64,000 bases of DNA from Candidatus Altarchaeota archaeon (lineage in GTDB: Archaea; Altiarchaeota; Altiarchaeia; IMC4; QMZM01), in contig JAFGDV010000035.1 in NCBI GenBank assembly GCA_016931955.1, forward strand, positions 6,215-70,214, read 5' to 3'. A program made the translations under genes and the position numbers. The notes under the pieces are model-generated. The model ran no database searches. It had not been told where the DNA came from and worked only from the letters and a program-made list of their open reading frames with translations. Shown in pieces: positions 8,498 to 17,139 of the stretch; position 1 is the first letter of the stretch; the number at the start of each line of letters is the position of its first letter.

Positions 8498-8566
8498 ATT
8501 GATTATGATTGAGATTTGGACATAAAATATGGTGGATTTTAAATCCTGAATTGGTAATAATAGGAT
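8498..8566. promoter_or_regulatory. Divergent promoter region, mscS and pyruvoyl arginine decarboxylase
   Basis: A 69-base gap between divergent starts. TTTTAAAT at about 8537-8544 lies some 26 bases before the rightward ATG. The reverse-strand element at about 8521-8529 lies a similar distance before the leftward ATG. Both spacings fit leaderless or near-leaderless archaeal transcripts. Confidence 0.45.
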
Positions 8567-9121
8567 ATGATTCCGAAGAGGGTATTCTTTGTGAAGGGTC
8601 TGGGCGTTCATAAGGATAAGCTCGCATCCTTTGAGTTGGCTCTCCGGGATGCTGGCATAGAGAAATTCAATCTAGTGAATGTTTCCAGCATTCTGCCCCC
8701 AAGGTGCGAGGTCGTTAAGCCAGATGCTGGGTTGAAGCATATGAAGCCTGGCCAGATCGTGTATTGTGTGATGGCGAAGACTGAGACAAATGAGCCGAAC
8801 AGGCTTGTCTCCGCGGCGATAGGATGTGCCGTTCCGAATAATAAAGACATCCATGGTTACCTGTCAGAGCATCACGCCTTCGGCGAGAAGGGTAGTGTTT
8901 CAGGGGAATACGCGGAGGATCTTGCAGCCACCATGCTTGCAACAACCCTCGGAATACCATTCGACCCAAACAAGGCGTGGGATGAGAGGAAGCGGATCTA
9001 TAAAGCAAGCGGTCACATATTCAGGACAACCCATATCTGCCAATCCGCCGAAGGCAACAAAGGCGGATTATGGACGACGGTGATCGCTGCCGCAGTCTTT
9101 GTGGTCGAGGATGGACAATAA
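8567..9121 (+). CDS. pdaD: Pyruvoyl-dependent arginine decarboxylase
   Basis: A 184-residue proenzyme that self-cleaves to make a pyruvoyl cofactor and decarboxylates arginine to agmatine, the first step of archaeal polyamine synthesis. The cleavage site is the Ser40-Ser41 pair in NVSSILPP. The rest of the family signature is present, including the [17 protein letters not shown] segment. Length matches the archaeal family. The next gene, agmatinase, starts within its last bases, so the two consecutive pathway steps are co-translated. Confidence 0.93.
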   Translation: MIPKRVFFVKGLGVHKDKLASFELALRDAGIEKFNLVNVSSILPPRCEVVKPDAGLKHMKPGQIVYCVMAKTETNEPNRLVSAAIGCAVPNNKDIHGYLSEHHAFGEKGSVSGEYAEDLAATMLATTLGIPFDPNKAWDERKRIYKASGHIFRTTHICQSAEGNKGGLWTTVIAAAVFVVEDGQ

Positions 9122-9968
9122 ACCCTGTTTTGGTGGTCTTACTGGGGACTACTCCTCCTATGATAGGTCAAGCATAGTTATCCTACCTGTGCCGTTCGAT
9201 AAAACCTGCAGCTGGCTTCCCGGCGCAGTTAAGGGTCCTGAGGCCATCATCCTGGCATCCCCTAATCTGGAGCTATATGACATAGAGACCGATTCAGAGG
9301 TATACCCTAAGGGGATACACACGTCTGATCCTGTTTTAGCCGAAACCTCTGAGGAGATGATTAATGGAGTCTATGGCAGGGTCAGGTCTCTTTTATGTGA
9401 TGGGAAATTCGTTGTCACGCTTGGCGGGGAACATTCTGTCTCCATCGGCTCTGTGAAAGCATATCAGGAATTCTTTAAGGACCTGTCTGTTCTGCACTTG
9501 GATGCGCATATGGACAGCAGGGACTCCTATGAAGGCGACGAGTACAGTCACGCATGCACCATGGCCAGGATTAGGGAATTCATAGATGTTGTGGTATCAG
9601 TCGGAGTGAGGAGCATGGATTCCTCAGAGCTTTCTCGAGTGGACCAGAACAATATCTTCTACGCGCATGAGATCCATGACAGGAGTGACTGGATCAGGGA
9701 GGTAGTGAATAGGCTCACAGATAACGTATATGTCTCGATAGACCTTGACGTCTTCGACCCCTCAATGATGCCTTCAGCTGGCACACCCGAGCCTGGCGGC
9801 TTGGACTGGTACCAGGTCAATGATCTCGTAAAGGCCGTATCAAAGAAAAGGAATATCGTCGGCTTTGATGTGGTGGAGCTTTCGCCGATTGAAAGTAATA
9901 AGGCGCCTGACTTCTTGGCTGCGAAATTGGTCTACCGCATCCTATCAGAGAGATTCTATAAAGAGTAA
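9111..9968 (+). CDS. speB: Agmatinase (ureohydrolase family)
   Basis: A 285-residue arginase-family enzyme that hydrolyses agmatine to putrescine and urea. The binuclear manganese ligands are visible in [17 protein letters not shown] and [13 protein letters not shown]. The ATG at 9111 lies inside the end of the decarboxylase gene. An in-frame alternative start four codons upstream is possible. Together with the upstream gene it forms an arginine-to-putrescine operon. Its 3' end overlaps the convergent RNase J-like gene by 13 bases. Confidence 0.92.
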   Translation: MDNKPCFGGLTGDYSSYDRSSIVILPVPFDKTCSWLPGAVKGPEAIILASPNLELYDIETDSEVYPKGIHTSDPVLAETSEEMINGVYGRVRSLLCDGKFVVTLGGEHSVSIGSVKAYQEFFKDLSVLHLDAHMDSRDSYEGDEYSHACTMARIREFIDVVVSVGVRSMDSSELSRVDQNNIFYAHEIHDRSDWIREVVNRLTDNVYVSIDLDVFDPSMMPSAGTPEPGGLDWYQVNDLVKAVSKKRNIVGFDVVELSPIESNKAPDFLAAKLVYRILSERFYKE

Positions 9969-11311
9969 GTTTTCTCTTTTTCAGCAATCAATACGTTGTC
10001 GTGTATTTTCTTGAATTCCTCGGGGTTTAGGGTGTGGACTGGGATCAATAGATCAGGTTTTATCTTTTTTATTGTATACTCTAGGTCTTTTTTGCTTGCA
10101 TGGCCCGAACAATGAATTTTATGCAGTCTTATCTTGAAGTGGCTGAGCCAGTTAAACAATACTCTTCGCATGTCTTCGTTGTCTTCGCCTTCAAGGAAGT
10201 GCTCGCTTGAGCTGTAGATGTAGTCTGCGTTTTCCGGCTTTATGTAGACTAGCTCCATCAGCTTGTTGAAGTTCGTATACAAAACGTAGTCTTTCTGTTT
10301 TTCCCCTATCTCCTTGTAGGTGATTTTTTTATCCAAAAATTCTCTCTCGTATTTGAGGTAGTCTGTGTCGCAGAATCTGCATGACTTGGAGAGGCGGAAA
10401 TACACCTTGATGTTTTCGTCTTCGCGTGGATCCGGTAGCTCCACTTTTTCGCGGAGGCCGTCTATGATGTATGCAAGCCGTGTGTCTATGACAAGTTCTC
10501 GGCCGTTCCCAATAGCTGCGTCATAGACTGATTTAAAGCGGTCTACGTTGGACATCGCAAAGTTGGCGAAGACCAATCCACGTGAATCCCCTATTATGTC
10601 TTTAATTTTTTTGTAGACTTGTTCTTCGGTGTATTGTTTCTCTGGGTCGGGGGTCATCCGGGTGCCTTCGCAGAGCATGCAGGTTGGACTGGATCTGGCA
10701 GCCTCTCTTATGAACTCCTCAGTGAACTCCTGTTTGGGTCCGTGGCGTCTGAAGTCTCCGGTGAAGACGATGTTCCCGCTTTCGGTGTTTATTATGTAGC
10801 CATATGCTCCCGGGGTGGAGTGTTCTACATGCACTGGCTTGAGGAGCATGTGTTTTATCCCTATCTCATCCCCTGACTTGAAGAGGTTCATGTGGTTGTG
10901 TTCTCCAGTCGTGTTGAATCTGGGATAGAGTATATTGTACAAGTCAAGCATCTTCTTGGTTCCATGGCCCATGTATACGGGTATGTCTTCGTCCAAGAAG
11001 CAGAGGTGTCCTGTGTGGTCGCTGTGGTGGTGCGTGATAAAGATGCTGTCTATGTCTGGTTTCTCATATGGCATGTCCGTGAACTTCAACATCTTCTCTG
11101 AGTAGATTTTTGGGATTCTGGGCATCAGATCAAATTCTAAGTAGCACTCCAGCCCGTTAACGCTCCTTGGCTGCAGATAATCATAGAAGTAGTCGCATCC
11201 GAAGTCGAAGCTCATCCCGAAGTCTAAAAAAACTTTTGCGTTTTTTTCTTGCAGGAGGATCTTGTTGCCGCCTATCTCTCCTGCGCCGCCGTAGAATGTC
11301 AGAGATGCCAC
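9956..11311 (-). CDS. RNase J-like metallo-beta-lactamase/beta-CASP ribonuclease
   Basis: A 451-residue protein with the zinc-dependent metallo-beta-lactamase fold. The opening GGAGEIGGNKILL and the metal motif HHHSDHTGHL are followed by VFTGDFRRHG, a beta-CASP insertion and the late histidine motifs (HCSGHAS and PVHT). This pattern fits archaeal RNase J-type 5'-3' exoribonucleases or related nucleases acting in RNA turnover. A four-cysteine-like patch SCRFC in the beta-CASP part is unusual. The start is GTG. Length is normal for archaeal RNase J. Confidence 0.78.
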   Translation of the reverse strand: MASLTFYGGAGEIGGNKILLQEKNAKVFLDFGMSFDFGCDYFYDYLQPRSVNGLECYLEFDLMPRIPKIYSEKMLKFTDMPYEKPDIDSIFITHHHSDHTGHLCFLDEDIPVYMGHGTKKMLDLYNILYPRFNTTGEHNHMNLFKSGDEIGIKHMLLKPVHVEHSTPGAYGYIINTESGNIVFTGDFRRHGPKQEFTEEFIREAARSSPTCMLCEGTRMTPDPEKQYTEEQVYKKIKDIIGDSRGLVFANFAMSNVDRFKSVYDAAIGNGRELVIDTRLAYIIDGLREKVELPDPREDENIKVYFRLSKSCRFCDTDYLKYEREFLDKKITYKEIGEKQKDYVLYTNFNKLMELVYIKPENADYIYSSSEHFLEGEDNEDMRRVLFNWLSHFKIRLHKIHCSGHASKKDLEYTIKKIKPDLLIPVHTLNPEEFKKIHDNVLIAEKEKTYSL

Positions 11312-11339
11312 GTATACTATTGTGTGTACTGGCTAATAT

Positions 11340-12104
11340 TCACACGCTTTCGCTTTTGTCGAAGAGGTATGTTCCGAGGACGACCATTAGGAGGGAGAAG
11401 CCGATGCAGACAATCAAATCCACCATAAACGGGAATGAGGATGCTCCTATCAAAGATGCTCTGAGGCCGTCCACTCCATAGGTCAGCGGGTCTATGTATG
11501 ATAGGAACTTTATCGCCGAAGGCAGGTTTTCTATTGGAAACAGGGCGCCGGATAGAAAGAATAATGGGAAGATGACGAAGTTCATTATTAGCTGGAATCC
11601 GTGCATGTCCGTCATCTTGGAGGCGGACACTAAACCGAGTCCTATGAACGTAGTCGAGATCAAGACCATGAACAGGAGGGCTCCGAGGAGTGGCATGACG
11701 CCGGTTATCTTGAATCCTAGAAATGTTGAGAGCAGGAGTATCAGGGTGCCTTGTATCATGGTGGTCGTCATCCCCCCAACTATCCGTCCGAGGACTATTG
11801 AAACCCTTTTCACGGGAGCAACCATTATCTCCTTCAGGAATCCGAATTCTCTGTCCCATAAAACCGAGATGCCTGCAAACATCGAGGAGAACAGCATGGT
11901 CATGCCAACTATCCCTGGTACGAGGAATGTTATGTAGTCAACTCCTTCTGGGACCCCGGCAACTGCCGTTTTCGTGAAACCGAATCCGAGGAATACAAGG
12001 AAAAACAAAGGCACCACCAGTGATCCGATGATCCTGGATTTTGACCGGTAAAATCTCTTCAATTCCCTCAGCCAGAGAACATATACTGCGATCCATTCGA
12101 TCAT
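11340..12104 (-). CDS. ABC-2 type transporter permease
   Basis: A 254-residue membrane protein with six predicted helices of the ABC-2 permease type (DrrB/NodJ-like). The FLVPGIVGMTMLFSSMF and LSGALFPIENLPSAI segments are family hallmarks. It would form the membrane channel of an exporter with the ATPase encoded just upstream, whose stop codon overlaps its ATG by four bases. Drugs, lipids or polysaccharides are typical substrates; the real one is unknown. Confidence 0.9.
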   Translation of the reverse strand: MIEWIAVYVLWLRELKRFYRSKSRIIGSLVVPLFFLVFLGFGFTKTAVAGVPEGVDYITFLVPGIVGMTMLFSSMFAGISVLWDREFGFLKEIMVAPVKRVSIVLGRIVGGMTTTMIQGTLILLLSTFLGFKITGVMPLLGALLFMVLISTTFIGLGLVSASKMTDMHGFQLIMNFVIFPLFFLSGALFPIENLPSAIKFLSYIDPLTYGVDGLRASLIGASSFPFMVDLIVCIGFSLLMVVLGTYLFDKSESV

Positions 12105-13126
12105 CCCTGCATCCTCCTCCTCATCATATCCCGGCGGGTCTCGTTTTTGTTGTCTCCGGTTTCCCTTATCCTCTTCCCTGTGAAGTGGAGGAAAACATCC
12201 TCCAGGCTTGGTTTATGCAAATTGACTGAGACGATCTTGTAATCCATGTTTTGGGCTTCACTGATCAACTCAGGTATTCGTTTATCCCCTTTTTCTACTG
12301 TGAGGCAGATGCTGTTTTCTCCTATGCCAAGATGCTGGCATGTTTCGGTGTCGTATTTCTTAAGTGTCTTTATCCAGTCATGTTTTTTTAGGCTCTCCAT
12401 GAAAGAGTCTATGTCTCCTTCGACTTCCAGGGATATTACGTCTCCTCCAAGCAGGTCTTTTAACCTGTCTGGTGTGTCCATTATGACGATCCTCCCATGG
12501 TCGACGATGGCAACCCTGTCGCATAGGTAGTCTGCTTCTTCCATGTAATGGGTCGTCAGGATTATGGTTACATTGTTTTCTTTATTGAGTCTCTGTATGT
12601 ATTCCCAGATGTGCCTCCTGGTTTGTGCATCCAGTCCTAGGGTGGGTTCATCAAGGAATAAAACCTTGGGTCTGTGCATTAATCCCCTGGCTATTTCAAG
12701 GCGTCTCTTCATCCCGCCTGAGTAGTTCTCCACGAGGATGTTTTCTTTATCCCTTAGTTCTACGACTTCAAGGACTTCGTCTATTCTACCTATTCTCTCC
12801 TCCTTGTTCATCCCATACATCATGGCGTGGAATTCCAGGTTCTCTCTTCCCGTAAGCTTCGTGTCAAGTGCGGGTTCTTGGAAGACCATGCCAATCTTCC
12901 TCCTCACAGCATCTCTCTCTTTGTAGATGTCGGCTCCTGCAATGTCTGCTTTTCCCGAGCTTGGTTTGAGCAGCGTTGACAGCATGTTTAAAGTGGTTGT
13001 CTTTCCTGCGCCATTCGGTCCCAACAAACCGAATAGCTCTCCCTCCTCTACTGAGAATGTGATGTGGTCTACTGCCGTGAATCCGTTGAAGGTCTTGGTC
13101 AGGTCCTTGATTGCTATAGTGTCCAT
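12101..13126 (-). CDS. ABC exporter ATPase (DrrA-like)
   Basis: A 341-residue ATP-binding subunit. Walker A is GPNGAGKTT, the signature is YSGGMKRR, Walker B is VLFLDEPTLGLD and the switch histidine is in TTHYMEEADYLCDR. The long C-terminal extension is typical of the daunorubicin-resistance type ATPases. It is the first gene of a leftward two-gene operon with its permease. Its promoter lies in the same region as the divergent membrane-protein/XRE operon, so the palindromic operators there could control both directions. Confidence 0.92.
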   Translation of the reverse strand: MDTIAIKDLTKTFNGFTAVDHITFSVEEGELFGLLGPNGAGKTTTLNMLSTLLKPSSGKADIAGADIYKERDAVRRKIGMVFQEPALDTKLTGRENLEFHAMMYGMNKEERIGRIDEVLEVVELRDKENILVENYSGGMKRRLEIARGLMHRPKVLFLDEPTLGLDAQTRRHIWEYIQRLNKENNVTIILTTHYMEEADYLCDRVAIVDHGRIVIMDTPDRLKDLLGGDVISLEVEGDIDSFMESLKKHDWIKTLKKYDTETCQHLGIGENSICLTVEKGDKRIPELISEAQNMDYKIVSVNLHKPSLEDVFLHFTGKRIRETGDNKNETRRDMMRRRMQG

Positions 13127-13167
13127 TCCAGGTAATATACCAAGTATTGTATCTCAAAAAACCACAG

Positions 13168-13177
13168 CATTTATATA
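13168..13177 (+). promoter_or_regulatory. TATA box of the DUF2178-XRE operon
   Basis: CATTTATATA followed by GG. It would place the start of transcription near 13203, within the cluster of dyads described in the next entry. Transcription of the rightward operon would then have a leader of about 30 bases with a GAGGTG ribosome site. Confidence 0.55.
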
Positions 13178-13182
13178 GGTGG

Positions 13183-13223
13183 ATGTTATATATAACTAAC
13201 ATAATGTTAGAAATAAATAACAT
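13183..13223. promoter_or_regulatory. Symmetric double operator, (ATGTTA-N8-TAACAT) twice
   Basis: Four hexamer half-sites occur in perfect order: ATGTTA at 13183-13188, TAACAT at 13197-13202, ATGTTA at 13204-13209 and TAACAT at 13218-13223. Each pair forms a 20-base dyad with an eight-base spacer, and the dyads are one base apart. The arrangement covers the expected transcription start and reaches to just before the ribosome site of the first membrane-protein gene. It is the expected form of a site bound by two cooperating helix-turn-helix dimers. The XRE protein encoded at the end of this operon is the obvious candidate repressor. Confidence 0.7.
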
Positions 13224-13234
13224 GAGGTGTGTGA

Positions 13235-13633
13235 ATGAAAGAAAAAACAAGACTGATCATTGGCGCAGCAGTGATCGTTGCAGTCGTCGGGACTTTGGCG
13301 CTCTATTCGGTCTCAGATGAGAGCATCGACTTAATGGAACTTGTTGGCATCGTATTAGTGCCTATGTTGCTCGTCTTCGGGGCCTTCTTCTTCCTCTGGC
13401 GTAGGGCTAAGAGCATTAGATCCGGCCTCCCGACGGAGGACGAATACTCTAAGAAGATCAGCTATAAGGCGGGCTACTATTCTTATCTTGTCTCCCTCTA
13501 TGTGGCTTTGGCTGGGATGTTTTTCGAACTCGAAGGCCATGAACTGGGAGCGGCAGTCATAATCATCCCTGCTATGGTATTTATGGGCTCTTATCTCTAC
13601 CTGGAGAGAAGAGGTGATCCCAGTGGACTATAG
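13235..13633 (+). CDS. Four-helix membrane protein, DUF2178-like
   Basis: A 132-residue protein with four predicted helices: near residues 5-24, 29-51, 75-94 and 101-120. A hydrophilic stretch (TEDEYSKKISYKAG) between helices 2 and 3 recalls the charged DER...KA motif of DUF2178 membrane proteins, which are commonly encoded beside small XRE regulators. The function is unknown. A GAGGTG ribosome site precedes the ATG, and the operator dyads lie directly upstream. The following gene overlaps its end. Confidence 0.7.
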   Translation: MKEKTRLIIGAAVIVAVVGTLALYSVSDESIDLMELVGIVLVPMLLVFGAFFFLWRRAKSIRSGLPTEDEYSKKISYKAGYYSYLVSLYVALAGMFFELEGHELGAAVIIIPAMVFMGSYLYLERRGDPSGL

Positions 13634-14009
13634 AAGGTACCGTTTTTATAAGCTATTGTTTGTTATGATGTTGACTGCGTTGACAGCTTTTTTCGTCGTC
13701 GCAGGAAACTACATAATACCCCTTTTGGCATTCGTCGTCGCATGTGGTCTGATCTATGTCCTCAAGGCAAGGGTCGACGAAAGATTATCCGATGAAAGAG
13801 TGGATGGGATCGCTGGCAAAGCCGCTAGATTGACTTTTTCCATCTCGGCGGTAGTTATGGCACTGACTGGTATGGTATTGATTGCTGTGAGAGAAGAATA
13901 CCCTGCTTATCTGTTGACTGGATACGTTCTCTCATACATTGTATGTGGGATGATGCTCATCTATGTGGTCTTTTTCATGTACTATCACAGGAGGGGGGAT
14001 CAGATGTGA
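13623..14009 (+). CDS. Four-helix membrane protein, DUF2178-like, paralogue of its neighbour
   Basis: A 128-residue protein with four predicted helices and the [20 protein letters not shown] stretch between helices 2 and 3, a good match to the DUF2178 pattern. I chose the GTG at 13623 because GAGGTGATC lies just before it. A GTG at 13614 falls inside that site. The gene overlaps the previous one by 11 bases, and its stop overlaps the GTG start of the regulator. It probably pairs with the upstream protein. Confidence 0.7.
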   Translation: MDYRRYRFYKLLFVMMLTALTAFFVVAGNYIIPLLAFVVACGLIYVLKARVDERLSDERVDGIAGKAARLTFSISAVVMALTGMVLIAVREEYPAYLLTGYVLSYIVCGMMLIYVVFFMYYHRRGDQM

Positions 14010-14200
14010 AGACTCGGATCAAGGAGCTGCGGGCGAGATATGATCTGACTCAAGAGGACCTGGCGAGGAAGGTTGGTGTGCGTAGAGAAACCATAGTCTT
14101 CTTGGAGAAAGGCAAATACAACCCCTCCCTGAAGCTGGCTCACGACGTCGCCAAAGCGTTGAATACAAGCATAGACGAATTATTCCTGTTCGAGGACTGA
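14006..14200 (+). CDS. Small XRE-family DNA-binding regulator
   Basis: A 64-residue protein that is essentially one helix-turn-helix domain: [20 protein letters not shown], then [20 protein letters not shown]. This is the short archaeal and bacterial XRE type often encoded with DUF2178 membrane proteins. The start is GTG at 14006, preceded by GGAGGGGGG and overlapping the upstream stop by four bases. It likely autoregulates the operon through the dyads upstream of the first gene. A binding test would settle this. Confidence 0.9.
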   Translation: MKTRIKELRARYDLTQEDLARKVGVRRETIVFLEKGKYNPSLKLAHDVAKALNTSIDELFLFED

Positions 14201-14211
14201 AGGAAGATTTG

Positions 14212-14222
14212 TGTTTTTTTTT
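14212..14222 (+). terminator. T-rich terminator after the XRE gene
   Basis: A run of ten T beginning ten bases after the regulator stop codon, the usual form of an archaeal intrinsic termination signal. Confidence 0.5.
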
Positions 14223-14276
14223 ACAGTGTTTTCCTTATCCTTACGTGAGCTTAATCTTATGAAGGGGGGTGGGATG

Positions 14277-14430
14277 ATGGTCAACTGGAAAATAAAAATC
14301 TGTGCTCTGTTTTTCGGGGCTTATTCTGGCTGATGATCTTGTTGGGAGACTTATCATCGGTTTGGTCTGTTTGCTTGTTAGCATAGGATGGTTTGGTCAA
14401 TATCTTCATCGTACAAACCGCCATACCTAA
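14277..14430 (+). pseudogene. Possible frameshifted two-helix membrane protein remnant
   Basis: In the 315-base gap between the XRE gene and the next gene, one frame starts MVNWKIKICALFFGAYSG and stops at 14333. The overlapping next frame continues with ADDLVGRLIIGLVCLLVSI, then GWFGQYLHR, and stops at 14430. Joined by one frame change near a run of T and G, they would make a protein of about 50 residues with two membrane helices. It could also be two chance frames or a sequencing error. Nothing else is visible in the gap except the T run. Confidence 0.3.
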
Positions 14431-14515
14431 ATTCTTGCAGGCGTTTTTTCTTTTTTACTTTCACAAATATAAACTGTAGGATTTTATTGATCCAATCTAG
14501 TGGGAGGTGTATGAA

Positions 14516-14986
14516 ATGAGCGAAGTAGAATGTTGCCCTAGGTTTGATCCAAGACCATGGGATGGGAAGATGCTTGAATGGAAGGATAAAAAATTCATCA
14601 AAGATCGCGTGTTGACTTTCTTCTTTATGCCGCTTAATTTTGGCGGCGTCATGAAGAGGCTTGATGGGATGGTGAGGAAAGCAGGTGCAAGAATACCTGA
14701 CAATCTGTGCTTGTCTGATCACACTTCTAAGTGGAACATGGACGTCTACCTTGCAGTCGACAAGGAAATCCTGGATGTAGAGAACGTAACCCTGAGTGGG
14801 AGATTCTTGAGCAAAGTCTATGAGGGTTCATTCAAGGATACTGGAAAATGGTGTAAGGACTTTGAAGACTATGCGAAGAGCCAAAACCTTAACATAAAGA
14901 AATGGTACATGTGGTATACTACCTGCCCAAAATGCGCTAAAAAATACAGGAGAAACTATGTGGTAATCATCGGAAGAGTGAGTTAA
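14516..14986 (+). CDS. Conserved hypothetical protein (family often labelled 'hydrolase')
   Basis: A 156-residue soluble protein. I recognise the widespread family by ECCPRFDPRPWDGK at the start, the VYLAV segment and the late YTTCPKCAKKYRRNYVV motif, whose CxxC probably binds a metal or forms a disulfide. Members are often called hydrolases without experimental support. The GGGAGGTG site seven bases before 14516 decides that start over the GTG at 14507. The next gene begins one base after its stop. Confidence 0.75.
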   Translation: MSEVECCPRFDPRPWDGKMLEWKDKKFIKDRVLTFFFMPLNFGGVMKRLDGMVRKAGARIPDNLCLSDHTSKWNMDVYLAVDKEILDVENVTLSGRFLSKVYEGSFKDTGKWCKDFEDYAKSQNLNIKKWYMWYTTCPKCAKKYRRNYVVIIGRVS

Positions 14987-14987
14987 C

Positions 14988-15311
14988 ATGAGTAAAGAGG
15001 TTGATGGATATATTGAAAAACAGGATTCCTCTCAAAAAGAGATCTGCAAGAAACTGAGGAAGATCATCTTAGAGACTTACCCAAGTATCCAAGAAGAAAT
15101 GAAGATGGGCGTGCCCTGGTATGTAGGAAAATTTTATATCGTCGGTTTAAGGGACTCAGTCAACCTTGGTTTTTGTATCCAAGGTCTATCAAAGAAAGAA
15201 ATAGATCACTTTAAAGGCCGGGGCAAATATATGAGGCACCTGAAATTTCGTTCTATGGATGAAATCGATGAAAAAAAGATTATTACATTGTTGAAGTTGA
15301 TCAAGGACTAG
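14988..15311 (+). CDS. DUF1801-family small protein
   Basis: A 107-residue protein matching the DUF1801/YdhG-like family: SSQKEICKKLRKIILETYP at the front, then the PWYVGKFYIVGL and FKGRGKYMRHLKF segments. These proteins have an iron-chaperone-like fold; the function is unknown. It is co-transcribed with the preceding gene. Its last four bases overlap the convergent transporter gene. Confidence 0.78.
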   Translation: MSKEVDGYIEKQDSSQKEICKKLRKIILETYPSIQEEMKMGVPWYVGKFYIVGLRDSVNLGFCIQGLSKKEIDHFKGRGKYMRHLKFRSMDEIDEKKIITLLKLIKD

Positions 15312-15859
15312 AGCAGGAAGAAAGACAATCCCATGAGTATGAAGATTATGCCAGAGATTCTAGAAAGTGCACACCTATCCAGTCTCGTGGAGATGAATCT
15401 GCCTAGGTAGATGGCTGCGATAGAAAGCAGCGCCAATGCGACTACTACGCCTGCTAGGACGAGTTCGGCCCGATACTTAGTCGCGAACAAAGCTGCTGCA
15501 ATCTGCGTCTTGTCGCCCCACTCCGTCATAAAGATTAGAGAGAAACCAGCGATCAGGGGATTCTTCAGCGGTTTGGTGTCGCATTCTCTTCCCTCATTGT
15601 TTCGGAGGATGAGCAGCCCGAAGAGGATGAACACGAAGCCTGAAAAAACCTTGAGTGCGGCTTCGGGTGCAACCTTCGTCACCCATGAGCCTGCGAGGAC
15701 TGCTACGCCGTCGACGACAAAAAAAGCCAGGACCACACCCAATAGAAGCCGCAGGTGTTTGTCGGTCTTAGATGAGAGCAGCAGGATGCAGAGCTGCGTC
15801 TTGTCGCCTAACTCTGCAAGCCCAACAGCGATTAAAGGAATAAGGAAGCTTTCTATCAT
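15308..15859 (-). CDS. GDT1/UPF0016 family cation transporter
   Basis: A 183-residue membrane protein with six helices in two homologous halves, each carrying the ion-binding ExGDKT motif: AELGDKTQ in the first half and TEWGDKTQ in the second. The family (TMEM165 and bacterial MntX-type relatives) exports manganese or calcium. The length is a typical two-repeat form. A hairpin with oligo-A and oligo-T arms separates it from the cysteine-rich lipoprotein gene on the same strand. Confidence 0.9.
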   Translation of the reverse strand: MIESFLIPLIAVGLAELGDKTQLCILLLSSKTDKHLRLLLGVVLAFFVVDGVAVLAGSWVTKVAPEAALKVFSGFVFILFGLLILRNNEGRECDTKPLKNPLIAGFSLIFMTEWGDKTQIAAALFATKYRAELVLAGVVVALALLSIAAIYLGRFISTRLDRCALSRISGIIFILMGLSFFLL

Positions 15860-15884
15860 CTAAAGTATAAAAGTTTCAAAAAAG

Positions 15885-15907
15885 AAAAAAAAGGCAGGCT
15901 TTTTTTT
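15885..15907 (-). terminator. A/T-arm hairpin terminator
   Basis: AAAAAAAAG pairs with CTTTTTTTT around the five-base loop GCAGG. Read leftward it gives a stem followed by T-rich sequence just past the stop of the cysteine-rich lipoprotein gene. Confidence 0.55.
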
Positions 15908-17052
15908 TATGCTGCCCACTGGCATTTTTTGTCTACGCATCTGCAGCTTAGGCTGTAGTCTTCTGAATTGTAGCAATCTCTGTATTCACATGTAGTGATT
16001 ATGGGATCCTCGTTCTTGCTTTGGCAGACTTGTCCAGAACAGCCTCCAGTAACGCAGTCGCTCTCATCCTTGCAGGAGCCATACGTTGAAGTGCCGCAGA
16101 ATTCTTTGAGTATGCGGTAGGGTGATGGGCAGATTACGGTGCATCTGCCGTCTATGCACTTCGACGTGTAAGGGCAATGCGATAGCATGAGGTATCTCCC
16201 CGGAGTAACGCAGTCGCTGTCCTGGTTACATGGGTTCCTCGTGAATTCAGCGACTTCATACTCTTCCTCCCCGGGAGGTACGCATTCACTGCCGTTGCTG
16301 CTATAGAATCTCCATTCCTCGCATACTCTGCCGTCTGGGAGAACACAGTAACCTGCCTGCCCTTCAGGTGTTTCCACCATCCTAAGTTCTCCACCCTGTT
16401 TTTCGCAGTAGACCGAGGCCGGATTCGCGATTCCAATCTCAGCATCTTCGCCTTCGGGCGGCAGCAACCCAGTGCATCTCCAGTTTATCTCAGCCGTTTT
16501 CGCTTCAATGTCGACGATGCATGCTGGATTACATCCCTGCTGTTCTATGTCGAGGTCGATCCACCATGTTCCAGTATTCGAATTGCAGAATGCAGTGTCC
16601 TTCAGTCGGTCGCCGCATTCGCTCTCTACTGCAATCTGCTTAGCCTCGGATAGACTCATGCTTTCACCCGTTGCTGTCATACAAACCTCTTCGGTGAATG
16701 TTCTGCCATCAGGTGTTTTGCACTGTCGTGGGTAGCTTTCCATTACTGGATAGCCTGCATTAACGCAATCCTCAAAGCTATTCACTACCGGCACACAGGA
16801 GTTGCCGTCAAAGCATTCGTCTTCGCCGCAGTCACAAATCTTAACCACATGGCTGTTGTCCGGGGAACAACCGCATGCCCCGACCAGGCAGAGGTTCGGG
16901 AAATCATTGACTGACTTACAGCACATTCTTCTCGTAATCTCCCCCCCCGAGTCGATGCAAGATTTCTCCAAGGCATCAGGTACCTGTCGTATGCATCCAC
17001 TGACTAAGACGATCCCCAATACTGCTAAAACAATAAGATCTGATTTTTCCAT
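15907..17052 (-). CDS. Cysteine-rich lipoprotein with DUF333 and eight-cysteine-cluster domains
   Basis: A 381-residue secreted lipoprotein with over 35 cysteines. The lipobox is LVSGC (Cys20). Residues about 207-258 match DUF333 (GIANPASVYCEKQGGEL), once called a putative hemolysin domain. Residues about 327-378 match the eight-cysteine-cluster domain seen in secreted archaeal and bacterial proteins. The rest has many CxC and CxxxxxC pairs, so it is probably held by disulfides and anchored outside the cell. The function is unknown. Confidence 0.82.
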   Translation of the reverse strand: MEKSDLIVLAVLGIVLVSGCIRQVPDALEKSCIDSGGEITRRMCCKSVNDFPNLCLVGACGCSPDNSHVVKICDCGEDECFDGNSCVPVVNSFEDCVNAGYPVMESYPRQCKTPDGRTFTEEVCMTATGESMSLSEAKQIAVESECGDRLKDTAFCNSNTGTWWIDLDIEQQGCNPACIVDIEAKTAEINWRCTGLLPPEGEDAEIGIANPASVYCEKQGGELRMVETPEGQAGYCVLPDGRVCEEWRFYSSNGSECVPPGEEEYEVAEFTRNPCNQDSDCVTPGRYLMLSHCPYTSKCIDGRCTVICPSPYRILKEFCGTSTYGSCKDESDCVTGGCSGQVCQSKNEDPIITTCEYRDCYNSEDYSLSCRCVDKKCQWAA

Positions 17053-17139
17053 CTTTATCTTTCACCCTCTTTTTTTTTGTTATATCATTTTTTGGGGGTA
17101 CATAAAAAGCCAAGCGATTTTGTTCGGCGTAGACCGAAA

